A stretch of DNA of 64,000 bases from Hymenopellis radicata (lineage: Eukaryota > Basidiomycota > Agaricomycetes > Agaricales > Physalacriaceae). Positions 21,903-32,258 of this stretch are shown here, one piece after another (the stretch's first letter is position 1; every line of letters begins with the position of its first letter). Made by a program: the position numbers and the translations under genes. The notes beneath the pieces were generated by a model, which worked only from the letters and a program-made list of their open reading frames with translations, had not been told where the DNA came from and ran no database searches. The stretch lies in the NCBI GenBank assembly GCA_015501595.1, contig JADNRX010000109.1, forward strand, positions 62,001 to 126,000, given 5' to 3'.

Positions 21903-23524
21903 CAAAGGGTGCATTGTCCTGGGAGTCATTCGCGTCCTGACAGCCTCTGCCTGCGGCGTCTTTTCTCTCCAGCTAGGCCCTGAGCTAGAGTAGACAATAG
22001 TCTTATCGTGATACACATCTCTGTGCTTCGCCTACCATTCCACTCACAAGAATCGAAAATGTTCCAGGCTCACGTCCACCCTTCCCGGACTTGGTACACG
22101 CTCTCTCGTGCCCTTCCAAGAAGGAGAACTTGCGAAGCTACTGCCAATCATTCTGCGGTACTCAGGAGAAGCAGATTTTCACGAGACGCAAGCAGACCCA
22201 CCTTGGAACCACTGCGATCTGCGATATGCCACTTGACACGCGAGGGTCTTCCAGAAGATTTTCCTAACAGGTTCCCGACGAAGGAGCGTGTCTATTCGGC
22301 CTTCACTGTCTTCGTCCATAGCCATCAGTAGCACCTCTCATGGTGGCGATCATGCCTAGCTTCTGTGGCGCAGACAGCCTGGGTAAATATGACAAGGGTG
22401 GATTTCTAGATTTAATTTAAGAGCAGAGCGAGGACAGACGATCTAGACATGATTCACGGCTTCGCACCCTCGTCCTCGACCTGCAGGCGAGACAGCGGGT
22501 CCGATTCGTAGCGCAGGAAGACGACCGCCGATCCTGAATGTTTCTCTGGGGTCTGGAGCGGCGAGAGTACTGATGCTAGGCGCACTCTATCCGGATCCGG
22601 ATCCGTTGCACTCCTCGAGAAGCTGAACATACGAAAGTCCGCCACGGATGGACCCCTCCAGCGCACGTTAAGGACAACAGTGACGTACGTTATGCACGAC
22701 GGCAACTGTCAGGCCATCAGCAGTGGGGAAGGAAAGCGTATATACTAGCTTGAACGCGTTAGGCCACGCTAGAGAACGTGCTGTAAGTCGGAGAGGATGA
22801 AGAAGCTACAAAACCTGAAGGCTTGGAGGTTCTAAGTATAAATGTCGTGTCGTGATCGAGCTAGACTCTGTTTCGACAATTGGACGAAGAACGATTGTCG
22901 CAGTTGAGCTGAATGGCGTGGCGTAACACATGTATCGTGTACACGTGACATGATTCAACATGAAGAGGCGAGGCACGACACGCGTACCAGTTGATGAGGA
23001 AAGTTAAAACGGAAGAAGACCATATGAGTTGCTGATACCAGAAGTGTACTGGATGTTCCTAGGCCGGATGATTCTAACTCGTGAGATTGCACTTATTTCG
23101 ACCGATTGGTTCCGAGAGGATGTTGACTGTGAAGATTCATCACATGAGCCGAATGCTTCGGATACGACTGAAAGGAGGCACGTCTGCACCATTTGGAACG
23201 TACAAAGGTGGTAGAAGTCGGACTTTATCCGACACGGGCGGTGATGACTGCAGTCCAGAACCGACTGCTTGTGCAGAGAAACACAAACAGCGGTAACAGA
23301 TCCGTCATGATGTTGGACTTTGTCAAAAAGTAGGCCTAATGTCAAACCTGGCGTCCAGGAAGAGAGTAACCTGATTGAGTCTCTTGAGGGAAAACTCCGA
23401 CAGTGGAACTCCATCGTTCGGCGTCCGGGACAGAGAGACGGACATTTCCCGAAGAGCCTGAGATCGAGCTAGCATAAGCGGTTAGGAAGTAGGGCGCAAT
23501 AGATCGCTTATCGGTCGTAGGGTG
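21903..23524. other. Gene-poor stretch
   Basis: About 1.6 kb with only one weak candidate exon on the minus strand (22454-22705). No repeat family or RNA gene was recognised. Confidence 0.4.
22454..22705 (-). CDS. Possible 3' exon of an unidentified gene
   Basis: The minus strand reads RWRGPSVADFRMFSFSRSAT, then SGSAVVFLRYESDPLSRLQV and EDEGAKP before TGA at 22454-22456. Charged and hydrophobic residues alternate as in a real protein, and the second part resembles a beta-strand-rich C-terminus. No upstream exon could be connected and no family is recognised, so this may be a gene relic. Confidence 0.22.
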   Translation of the reverse strand: MPSCITYVTVVLNVRWRGPSVADFRMFSFSRSATDPDPDRVRLASVLSPLQTPEKHSGSAVVFLRYESDPLSRLQVEDEGAKP

Positions 23525-23788
23525 CTACACATGATGTTCCTGGCATGGTGGCGTCTTCATAGAAATCTTGTGGCAATTAGCTGATTGGAGCAAACTTTTG
23601 TACGCTGCCGGGTGAATGAAAATAACGGTTTGGAGCAGAATTGGGATATTCCTCCCGTCACCGTCGTAAATCAGGAACATATAGGAAGTTACGGCTGAAC
23701 CGACGAGTGCGTCAGGCTTGTCCAAGGAGGCCGCGGTTTCAAGAATACGCCGGAGAGTGTCAACGGGAATAGCAGAGAAAGAAAGCAT
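23525..23788 (-). CDS. Short F-box-like relic or hypothetical ORF
   Basis: An 87-codon ORF begins MLSFSAIPVDTLRRILETAA, reminiscent of the F-box start (leading IP-x-E/D-x-L-x-x-I-L) found in the many agaricomycete F-box proteins. It then continues SYMFLIYDGDGRNIPILLQ without a recognisable repeat domain. The length is far below the 400-600 residues usual for such proteins, so it is either a remnant or chance. Confidence 0.25.
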   Translation of the reverse strand: MLSFSAIPVDTLRRILETAASLDKPDALVGSAVTSYMFLIYDGDGRNIPILLQTVIFIHPAAYKSLLQSANCHKISMKTPPCQEHHV

Positions 23789-24269
23789 GTCAAAGTTGAA
23801 ATTAAGCGAGGAGTAGATGCGGTGACAACGCTGTTGATTTAGTCCAGCGCAAAGTGTTGACGGTGAATCAAATTTGTGAGAAGATCGGGTCAGGTGCCGG
23901 TTTCGGCCAAGACAGACGTCACGCACTTTGCTTTAAACGGTCAACATCCTCCACAATCAAACACGTTTTTGGGAATCTGCAGCGGGTTTTTCATCTTACA
24001 CAATGCAATCGGGGGCGGGTCTTTCCCACTTGAACAACCACCTACTCACTGAGGATTCAATTCGTGCGATTGTTCCGACAGAGAAGACACCGTGTTCTCT
24101 TCTCATAGTCCGGTCATCGCTCAGCTCACCGATAATACCGACCTTCACTGGTAAAAGCAGAGCATGGGCATATCGATATTTCACGTGGGAAACTGAAGCT
24201 AAGCGAATCATTGGCGTATATAACCCGACTTGGAGGCCGCTTTCTGTGCCGTAGAGGATTCCACCCATC
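23789..24269. other. Spacer, no gene supported
   Basis: 481 bp upstream of the alpha/beta hydrolase start. Overlapping frames on both strands lack domain features. Presumed promoter region. Confidence 0.4.
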
Positions 24270-25644
24270 ATGGGTGCACATACTTTTGCTACTGATGTTG
24301 GCCCTGCAGACTCTGCCGGAAACATACAGCTTTTCTTCACGGATAGTGGACGCGTAGAAGGCTCACAGGACTATACAACGATATTCATCGTCCACGGAAG
24401 TGCCTTCACTGGTCGTCAGTCTTCTTCTCTTGTCTGTCTTTCACCTATTTTGACGCTCTTCTGATGCCTTGCTTCTTCTTCTCTAGATACCTTTAATTCG
24501 CTTCTCCCGCTTGCCGCCGCGGAAAGCCTTCGTTTGGTAGTCATTAACAGACGCGACTATCCTGGATCCACCCCGTATACTGATGCAGAGCTATGCTCTA
24601 TCGCTGAGGGAAAACGCGATTTCCTCGAGAATACTGGTCGCGAGATGCTACATTTCATGCACTGGTTCGTGAAGAAGCATCATCTCCCGAGGATAACAAC
24701 GTCCAAACGCACCGGCACGAAAACGGGTGGTATCGTTCTCATGGGATGGAGCATGGGTGGTATGACGTGAGTCACTACTTTTAGTTGGCGTATACAGGTT
24801 AACCGACCAACGTCTCCGGACAGTGCGGCCTCAACTCTAGCGTACCCAGACGCAATCTCAGACGTGTATTTCAAGACTCTAAAGCCATACTTCCGGACGA
24901 TGATCTTCCATGGTGAATACCTTGCAAAAGTTAATCTACGTGAGCTTATTATGTGTCTCAGATTCACCCAATCTCGCCTTCGGGTTTCCGCCACCTCCTC
25001 TCGTACCTCCCATGGACCCAGCAGTCCGCCCACGCACGATTTCTTCCAAGGCTTCGCTGCATACGTATCATCCTACTACCTCCATCCCGATCTTAACTCG
25101 CGGAAGCCAGAGGGCATTAACTTTGCCCCTTACACGGAACATCAGTCTATGAAGGCCTGGAATGTGCAAGAGGTAGCAGCCAACTTCGCTCCCGAGGAAG
25201 GAGTGAGAGTCGAGTGGCCCGCGTCAGTTTAAAATCACATATGATTCTCTAACGCCTGCTCACACTTTATCATAGCGCGTTACCGCCAATGCAAGAAACC
25301 ATCCGCCGCCAAACACATTTGGCGCTGTTCGATGAGGATAATGCGTGTAGGGTGTTCCCCGATCTCACGATCGTGCATATCTTTTGCAGAAACACGGGGT
25401 GGAATTGTGTATGGGGTTATTGGGAGCACGACCGGATCTACAGAGAGAACGTTGCGATGGGTAAACGATTCAGGAGGATGTATACGTTAGAGATGGAAGG
25501 GAATCACTTTGTGAGTTCTTCTAACGTCCTTGATGATTGCCTATTCATGCGATTGTGTTACAGGCTCATATGGATCATCCGCGCGAGTTCATGAATGTAT
25601 TAGTCAAGAGTATCGAGGCTAATGTCAGGTCAAGCCGCATGTAG
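24270..25644 (+). CDS. Alpha/beta hydrolase fold protein
   Basis: Serine hydrolase of the alpha/beta fold. Exon 1 begins MGAHTFATDVGPADSAGNIQ and includes the oxyanion-hole strand TTIFIVHGSAFTG. Exon 2 gives LRLVVINRRDYPGSTPY and the nucleophile elbow GIVLMGWSMGGM (G-x-S-x-G). Later exons include FGFPPPPLVPPMDP, AAYVSSYYLHPDLNSR and YTEHQSMKAWNVQEVA. The acid region is VFPDLTIVHIFCRNTGW and the putative catalytic His lies in EMEGNHF-AHMDHPREF after the last intron. Stop TAG at 25642-25644. All triad elements are plausible. The family is very large in basidiomycetes (esterases, epoxide hydrolases, lipases), so the substrate cannot be stated. No signal peptide is seen, suggesting an intracellular enzyme. 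Confidence 0.75.
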
Positions 25645-25742
25645 GCCTCCAGTACGTTGGTACACTTATGTTCCATGCACGTCCATCTATCTATATTTAT
25701 CATTACCTCTCATCAACACCGTCCTCGCTCGTAGCCCAAGAT

Positions 25743-26096
25743 CATCCTCAAATACAGGTAACGCCCTCGGCGATTCCCATTGCCAATTCCGGCACAACGA
25801 CTGCATTGAGCCTGCTCGCCGCGAAGCAGTCAATGCGTTCATGACAGGCATCCGGGGGCACACACACGAAACGATCATCCGCAACTCGCTGCAGCACCTT
25901 CTCCCGCGGAGACGCCAAACCCTCCCGGGCCGCCTTTGAACCGTCCGGTGGTCCATGGCTCAAAGATCATGGCCTGTAGCGTAGGCGGCGCTTCGGAGAG
26001 AACATCGCTGAAGATGTCGACGATGTCTTCGTCCTTCAAATGTGGAGATGTGTAAGCTTTGGGCAGCTCTGGATTCTCCCAGACGAGTCTGTGCAT
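25743..26096 (-). CDS. Unidentified ORF fragment
   Basis: The minus strand opens MHRLVWENPELPKAYTSPHL, continues EDIVDIFSDVLSEAPPTLQA and MIFEPWT, after which two frames remain open. One of these includes NAVVVPELAMGIAEGVT. The first 50 residues look coding, like the end of a larger gene, but no start context, splice pattern or family is clear. May be a relic. Confidence 0.25.
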
Positions 26097-26501
26097 GACC
26101 GGCGAGGTCGGAAACGCGTAGTTACAACAAGGAACTAGCTTATTAGGAGAACGGTCAGTAAAAGTTTAAGAAGGGACCTTGAAGCATGAATGGCAAGTTG
26201 TTCTAGAGCCTCCAAGGGAGTGTACAGGCGACCCGAACTTAGGAACTTGACTTGAAGTTGACGCTGAAGCGCCGCTGACTGATTGGCAGCAATGAATGGA
26301 CTTCAATGGATTTTCAGGTCAAAACAGACGGGATCGCCTTGAGCAAATGATGATCGACAAGAACAAATTCAGGGTCTAGTCCTCAGCAGGATCGATTTTC
26401 TCAATGAGGTAAAGAATGAATGGTATTAAGGATTGGCTAACTAAAGGATCGTTATTATGGCAAGATACGCTCTCAGATACGCTCTCAGATATTAAACACG
26501 C

Positions 26502-27439
26502 TCATCCTGTGAAGACAGCAGGTCCCGGAACCTATAACAGCGTGATTGAGCATGTAGTTCAAAGAAGGAATAGATAACCCACAGTGTATGCCGTTGGGAC
26601 TGGGTTGTAAATGTTCACAGTAAGGCCGGGGTCTACAAGACACAAACGACGTTAACATCTATATGAATGGATTCAACAGTGGAAGCCGACAAAGGGATTT
26701 ACCATTGGACGACACGTATCCTGGAATGGAGACTTTGGATGGGTTGGCTGATCCACCGCCGGTTATGGCGATCTGGGCCCAGGAGATGAACCACTGAGGT
26801 GCCCCAGCGGAATGCAGACCAATTTGCTCAATGCGGAGGAGGTACTGGGGATGGTTGTTACCAAACCAGGCAGTCACGACGCGTGAAGATACGTACTTCG
26901 CCACTGGGAACGCTGGCGGGTATGGTCGTGTTCAGTGCGCTGAGGTTGTAGTCCGTGAAGCCGAAAGGATCGAATGTAGCTCCCCATTTCGCAATCTAAA
27001 CAACCAGTAAACGTCTCGTTGTCGTTCAATAATCATAAACGAACCTTGAACCAGTTGGCGCCGCTTCCATCCCACGCCGCAGCTGTAGTCGGGGCAGTCC
27101 CGAGGTAGATGGCAGCGGGCCCTTGGTGGTAGAGCGTGTTATCCAAAAGGAATCCGATCCTACTGCCAGCGGCGACAGAGACGGTCTCAGTCGCTGCTGA
27201 TGGGTTCACATTGCAAGTAATGTCGGGCGACTCGACGTCGGTAACGGGAGAGTTGTTGCCGGGGGTTCGTACGGCCGCCTTGGACAAGTTGGCACCACCA
27301 CCAGTCACCAGGGTGGTCCAGATGTCTAGCGAAAGAGTGTTAACCAAGGTAGCATGCAGCGCCACAGGATTGACGAATAATGAGCGGAGACAGAGTGAGC
27401 GAGAAGGGTAATGACAGCGGATATTCCAACGAGCTTCAT
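26502..27439 (-). CDS. AA9 lytic polysaccharide monooxygenase
   Basis: Copper-dependent secreted oxidase (formerly GH61) that cleaves cellulose or hemicellulose chains. Signal peptide MKLVGISAVITLLAHSVSA is followed directly by the copper-brace histidine. Exon 2 gives IWTTLVTGGGANLSKAAVR, NNSPVTDVESPDITCNV and LYHQGPAAIYLGTAP, containing the second copper His. Then come TDYNLSALNTTIPASVPSGE, QYLLRIEQIGLHSAGA, QWFISWAQIAITGGG and KVSIPGYV; the last exons read DPGLTVNIYNPVPTAYT and VPGPAVFTG with stop at 26502-26504. Length is about 230-240 residues, with no cellulose-binding module. Two oddities. The usual Q-F-Y of the axial copper site reads Q-W-F. The first intron (27326-27378) must begin AT rather than GT to restore H-Y-I-W. 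Family assignment is secure; activity is uncertain. Confidence 0.88.
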
Positions 27440-29597
27440 GGAGACGACTTGATGAGATAGACATGGTGAAGGAAGCCTTTTTATACTGCAAGACAGTGGC
27501 GCGTAGTAACAAATGCCCGCCTCAAAGCGGGAGTTTATTCCGTGGTGACAAACCCAAATAGACAAGAATGGGTGGTTATAGACCACGTCACGCAATATGA
27601 GCCTATTCCGCGGAGGGAAAGGGGAGGGAAGAGCGAAGTTGAAATGAAAGACCGAGTCCGAAGTTTAGCCTTTGAAGTTTGGACTACCCCGAAGTGACAC
27701 GTTCGATCCGGTGTGGCGACATGGTAGTGAAAACCTTCGGAAGCTTCGGTAGCATTGATCGTGTTGAGTGTGGCGCAGAAGACGCCAAGACATAAGCCTC
27801 ATGCAACTTACTCGACGCAGCATGGAAATGGAGCACGTTCATGCGTTCACGTCGTGCATGTGGCTTGTGGTGTTACTCCGCGCATTCCATTAAAAGTGTT
27901 CTTAGTAGCGGGAAGGGGTGGGCCAGTATTATAGACCTACTTCAAAGATAAGGATAGGTATGAATGGAACAGCGTTGAGACTCATTCGCGTTCTGGGACG
28001 AATATCAAGGCATCGTTATGATACACATTAATCCAAAGAGTCTGCAGGGTGATGGGAGGCGACGGACAACTTCAAGAAAGAGACGATAGTGTCACGTGTT
28101 CGACAACGCACCAAATTCAAACCACATCCGCCGCATGATCCGCGCCGACAATTATGTACGATGCAGCTTCCTGGAGAAGAACAATGAGATTGTCTCTATC
28201 GTCAACGATATCTGGTGTTTGAACCATGAATTTCCAGTCGCTGTAATGACAGGTCCGAAAGCGTGAGTGCTTTTGAATTGCACGCAGAAAAGGTTCTGAA
28301 GCGTATTTCGGAGGAACGCTTCGCCATATATACCCTGCTATGCAGTTCGGTGGTGTGTCTGGCGGAGTCTGTGACGGCTTTAACGAGAAGGATGCAACAT
28401 CGGGGTGTGAGGTAGGCAGCAGTTTCGACAATGGAGATATACGGCCATGGGATGCAGCACCTCAATATCTCTCGACCGACGACGACCATAGTTTGGTCGT
28501 AACGTCGAATCTCCATATTGTAGTTATCTCGACTAATAGTAATCATGTTGACTTAGAGCGGAAACACACTCGCGTTTCCATGTCCTAAAGAGTTGTGGCA
28601 TTGCCGGACTACCGCCGAATAAATCGAGCGTCGCAGTTGTCAGCGGATCGCTAAGAAGACTGAGATGCAGCAACAGAGTAGTAGACACAAGCGCCGACTT
28701 GCACACGGGACAACCACACCCAAGCGCGGGAAACTTGCAATTGGGATTTGTCTTCGGACAGTAAATTTGAAGCACATTCCTTTCCCATAAAAGCGTGTCA
28801 AAATACAGGAAAAGACGTGCTACGGGATGGCCTGGGATAATTGATTTGCAACTGAGCGCCGTCGTGGAAAACAACCACCTGCGAACGAGGCCGTCAACAG
28901 GAGAACTTGGATCCCAAAAGACGACAACTCACGAACAGGCGCGGCCGGTAAATTACCAAAGACGCCGGTCCTACCAAAAGGTCCAGCATCCCCCATAAAC
29001 CGACTAACGGGCTCAAAGTCTGCCAATGTTGATAAACAGACAGCTCTACGAGAGTCGTGAGACGGTTGCGACGGAAGACCAGCAGGAATACATACCTCTC
29101 AACAGTATCAGACGCTATGTCTACAACCGGATTTGGCCATCATATGTTATCACTTAGGCTGACTGATAGCATCCGTATACACACAGGCGTACTGTGAGTT
29201 GTCGTCAGCTATATAGGTACCAGGATGAAGACGTGAATCGAGACGTACGCCTGGCGGGTATCACGGTTGTGAACAAGGAGTCGATGTGGCCAAATTGCGG
29301 GCTTTATTTGGGCACTTTAGGGCAGGTCGTTTGCCAGTGATCGACGCCACAGTCGCTGCCAATCGACCGAAGTTTAGCCTCGTCAGCTCATCTGGTCAGC
29401 GTGTAGAAGATCCCCGTACTTCGAAAAGCACCGTATGGCCCCCACCTAGCCTCGTGACTCCTCCGAGATCCGGCATTCGTTCTGGATTAGGACAAGTCAA
29501 GTTCATTATCAATAAGCACGCAACACTGGATGTTGTCCCGTATTTATAGTCTCTTCTCACGCGTCGGAAAATCATCTCTCTTCTTACTACTACCATC
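27440..29597. other. Gene-poor stretch of 2.2 kb
   Basis: Scattered short ORFs on both strands (for example near 28200-28550 and 29290-29550) lack recognisable domains, codon regularity or splice-linked partners. The right end holds the promoter of the oxidoreductase at 29598. Confidence 0.4.
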
Positions 29598-30903
29598 ATG
29601 TCGGACACTGGTTACGCGATTCTAGGTGCTGGTATCTTCGCCACTGAGGGTAAGCGCTACAATCGTTTGTGTCTACCAGACTCTCACATAAAAATGTTGC
29701 AGCCTATCTTCCTGCTTTGTCTTCTCTCCAAGGCATAACACTGAAAGCCGTCTACTCTCGATCGCTCTCAACTGCTGAGACCTTCGCCAGCTCTCCTCTT
29801 ATATCTAGCAAGCCCGCCATCTATCACGATGCGCCCGATGGTGCCGGAGGGTTGGACGCGCTCCTCGCTCGTTCGGACATCTCGGCCGTTCTGGTGATCC
29901 TGCCAATCCCGTTATTGCCATCGGTCGTGCTCAAGGCGCTCGCTGCGGGAAAGCACGTCCTCAGCGAGAAACCTGTAGCAAAAGATGTTGCAACGGGAGT
30001 GGCTACAATCAAGGAATACAGGGAGAAATACGCGGGAAACGGCCTGGTGTGGCGCGTCGCGGAGAACTTTGAAGCTGAGCCTGCGTTCCGAAGGGTTGGG
30101 AAGTTGGTCACGGATGGTAGGTTGGGGGATATTACTGGGTTTAGGGCAGCGGTGTGGAACTTTGTGGGGAAGGATTCAAAGTACTACAAAACACCGTGGA
30201 GAACTGTTCCTGAGGTATGTGGTTCTGAAGTTCAAGCAGTCACTCAAACTGATCGTATTGATAGTATCAAGGCGGTTTCTTGGTATGTTAAACTCATTCC
30301 TTGCAAAACTGATTTGGCTGATTCTCCGATATAGCTAGATGGTGGTGTCGTGAGTTGTTCGAATGGAGTTGGCCATCATGCGTTCTAAGAAACTTTCAGC
30401 ACACGATTGCAGCGATTCGCACGATGCTCCCAAAAACGCCCATTGAGCATGTATCTTCCTTCGCCTCCCTCATCAAGTCCTACCTGCTGCCTCACGACAC
30501 TATCACGGTCATCGCACGCGGAACTTCAACTCCCAATACCCAATTTCAAGGTACCCTAGACATGACCTTTGGCTTCCCGACGAAATCCCACCCCGAAACT
30601 GGTTACACCATCATCGGCACACAGGGATGGGTCAGAGTTACTTCTGAAAACAACCTCTACACGGTGAGGTCGCACTTCTTGACCAAGGATGGCGAAGAAT
30701 ATGAGGAGGCGGAAGAGGTTGTACAGGAAGAAAGCTGTGGCGTGGCAGTTGAACTCAAGAGTTTCTTTGGTGCTATCACGGGTACGGACGATGGACTGAG
30801 CCTCGGAGATCCGAAAGCCGCTTTGCTGGATGTCGCGTTCATTCAGGCTGCGCTTGAGAGTAATGGAGTATTAGTGGACTTGAACGCCCTAGTAGGTTTG
30901 TAA
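29598..30903 (+). CDS. Gfo/Idh/MocA-family NAD(P)-binding oxidoreductase
   Basis: Begins MSDTGYAILGAGIFATE; intron from 29650 to 29702; then AYLPALSSLQGITLKAVYSR. The GxGxxxxE dinucleotide loop is GAGIFATE. The catalytic-core motif of the family, normally E-K-P, appears as GKHVLSEKPVAKDVATG. Further on come AENFEAEP, GDITGFRAAVWNF and, across three small introns near 30214-30400, TVPEYQGGFLLDGGVHTIAA, equivalent to the G-G-x-x-x-D-x-G-x-H region. The C-terminal beta sheet ends ALESNGVLVDLNALVGL and TAA at 30901-30903. Size (about 360 residues) is normal. Such enzymes oxidise or reduce sugars, polyols or related carbonyls; the substrate is unknown. Convergent with RNase H2A, 46 bp apart. Confidence 0.82.
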
Positions 30904-30949
30904 AAGATTACGAAAAGGCAAATGTAAATCATGTACGTATATCTGCAAG

Positions 30950-32085
30950 TCAAAAGCTTGTAACACTCGCGAGGTGAAGGTCTTTTGCGACGCCACATCT
31001 ACCTTTGTCGAGTCCCTGGGCTGTTTTGAACATGTCGATCAGGTTTTCGCCATCTTCGTCGATCCTGCACGTTTACAAGTTAAAGGATGCACACACGAAA
31101 ACATCGAGAGCTTACCATTTTACTGGATGTGCGCGTTTCTCGAGAATTGTTTTGACCGTTTGCCAAGAAAACCGAACGAGTTTTGGGAATCCAAAGACTG
31201 GACTGACAGCGGCTTGCAGCCAGTCTTTCGTGTTGGGGTCTACGAATGCGTCAAAAAACACATGAATGGGAACCGAAAGTGAACGCGCCTGATGGATATC
31301 CAGAGCCCAAGCCAGCGGCTGGAGGGGTATAATCTGACTCCTCGAAGCACCATGTCTCTATGCAGACATCCCTGGTCTTCTTCGCAGCAACACTAGCAGC
31401 GCCGACAATCTTGTACTTGGAATCCGCCTTGGTCTCCACGGTGATCTTGATTCCGGGAAATAATTTCGTGAGGTACTCGCCGTAGTCCTTGGTTGAGCCT
31501 AAGGCGTCGACGTAAATCTAGCTAGACGTTTAACGAGTGTCACACAGTAGTTATAGACTTACTTCTGAAAGATCTATCCCTTTGTCTAGAACTTCACGAA
31601 TGAGGAGGATAGTGGCGTCCTTGGACTGCTGATTGAGATTTATCGGTGTACCCTTGAGCATGCCAGCGGAAATATTTTGCGGACTAGGGATTTCTTGGTA
31701 GGTGTTAAGCGCTTTGTGTGAGAACCGACCTTAACACGCGCACAGCCCAACCCAAGTTCTCTTGATGAGAACTCAGCGTTTCGTAAAGAGTGCTGCGCGT
31801 GTCGGCACTCAGTTGCTTTGAATCTTGAAAGAGGGTAAGACTGAAATGTCTGAAATATTTTCACGTCGTACCATCAAATCCCAGTTCTCCGAGGTCGTCC
31901 TGCCATGAAGCAGGACAATATGCTACACCATAAACAAGGGGCCCGAGGACAGGACCACGGCCAGCCTCATCCACGCCGAGAATGTATGGTCCTGAAGCAG
32001 TCGGAAGCGCAGAGTGGTAGGTGTACGAGGCAGTAATGGGCGTAGAGGGGCCGGGCGTGGAGGGGAAGACCTCAGAATGTGACAT
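30950..32085 (-). CDS. RNH201: Ribonuclease H2 catalytic subunit A
   Basis: Type 2 RNase H that nicks RNA in RNA-DNA hybrids and removes single ribonucleotides from nuclear DNA, acting with two accessory subunits. Starts [16 protein letters not shown]; the active-site strand is [20 protein letters not shown] (Asp-Glu pair), then [18 protein letters not shown] across an intron. Downstream come [32 protein letters not shown] with the conserved VDxx[18 protein letters not shown], the SGYPS turn, and [14 protein letters not shown]. Stop TGA at 30950-30952. All four carboxylate positions appear present. Six or seven introns. Length about 300 residues as usual. In the exon near 31385 the frame reads AAKKTRD, where AAKVTRD is usual. 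The 5' end lies 173 bp from the divergent RhoGEF start. Confidence 0.88.
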
Positions 32086-32258
32086 TGTGGTATAAAGCAA
32101 AGAGCGCGTTGTTTACGTGTTTACGTGTTATTTGGTCCACCCGTCCTAAAAAGCTGTGCAGCATTGGAATGCGCGGTGTCGCCGGGCCGCATCGCCGAGT
32201 TACCCTTTGCTGTGAACTGCATTCTCTCTACTTTGCGGCTTGCCTACTTTCCTTTCAT

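Noticed and set aside
26461..26492. Short tandem AGATACGCTCTC just downstream of the LPMO
   Set aside because: Only two and a half copies and no evident role.
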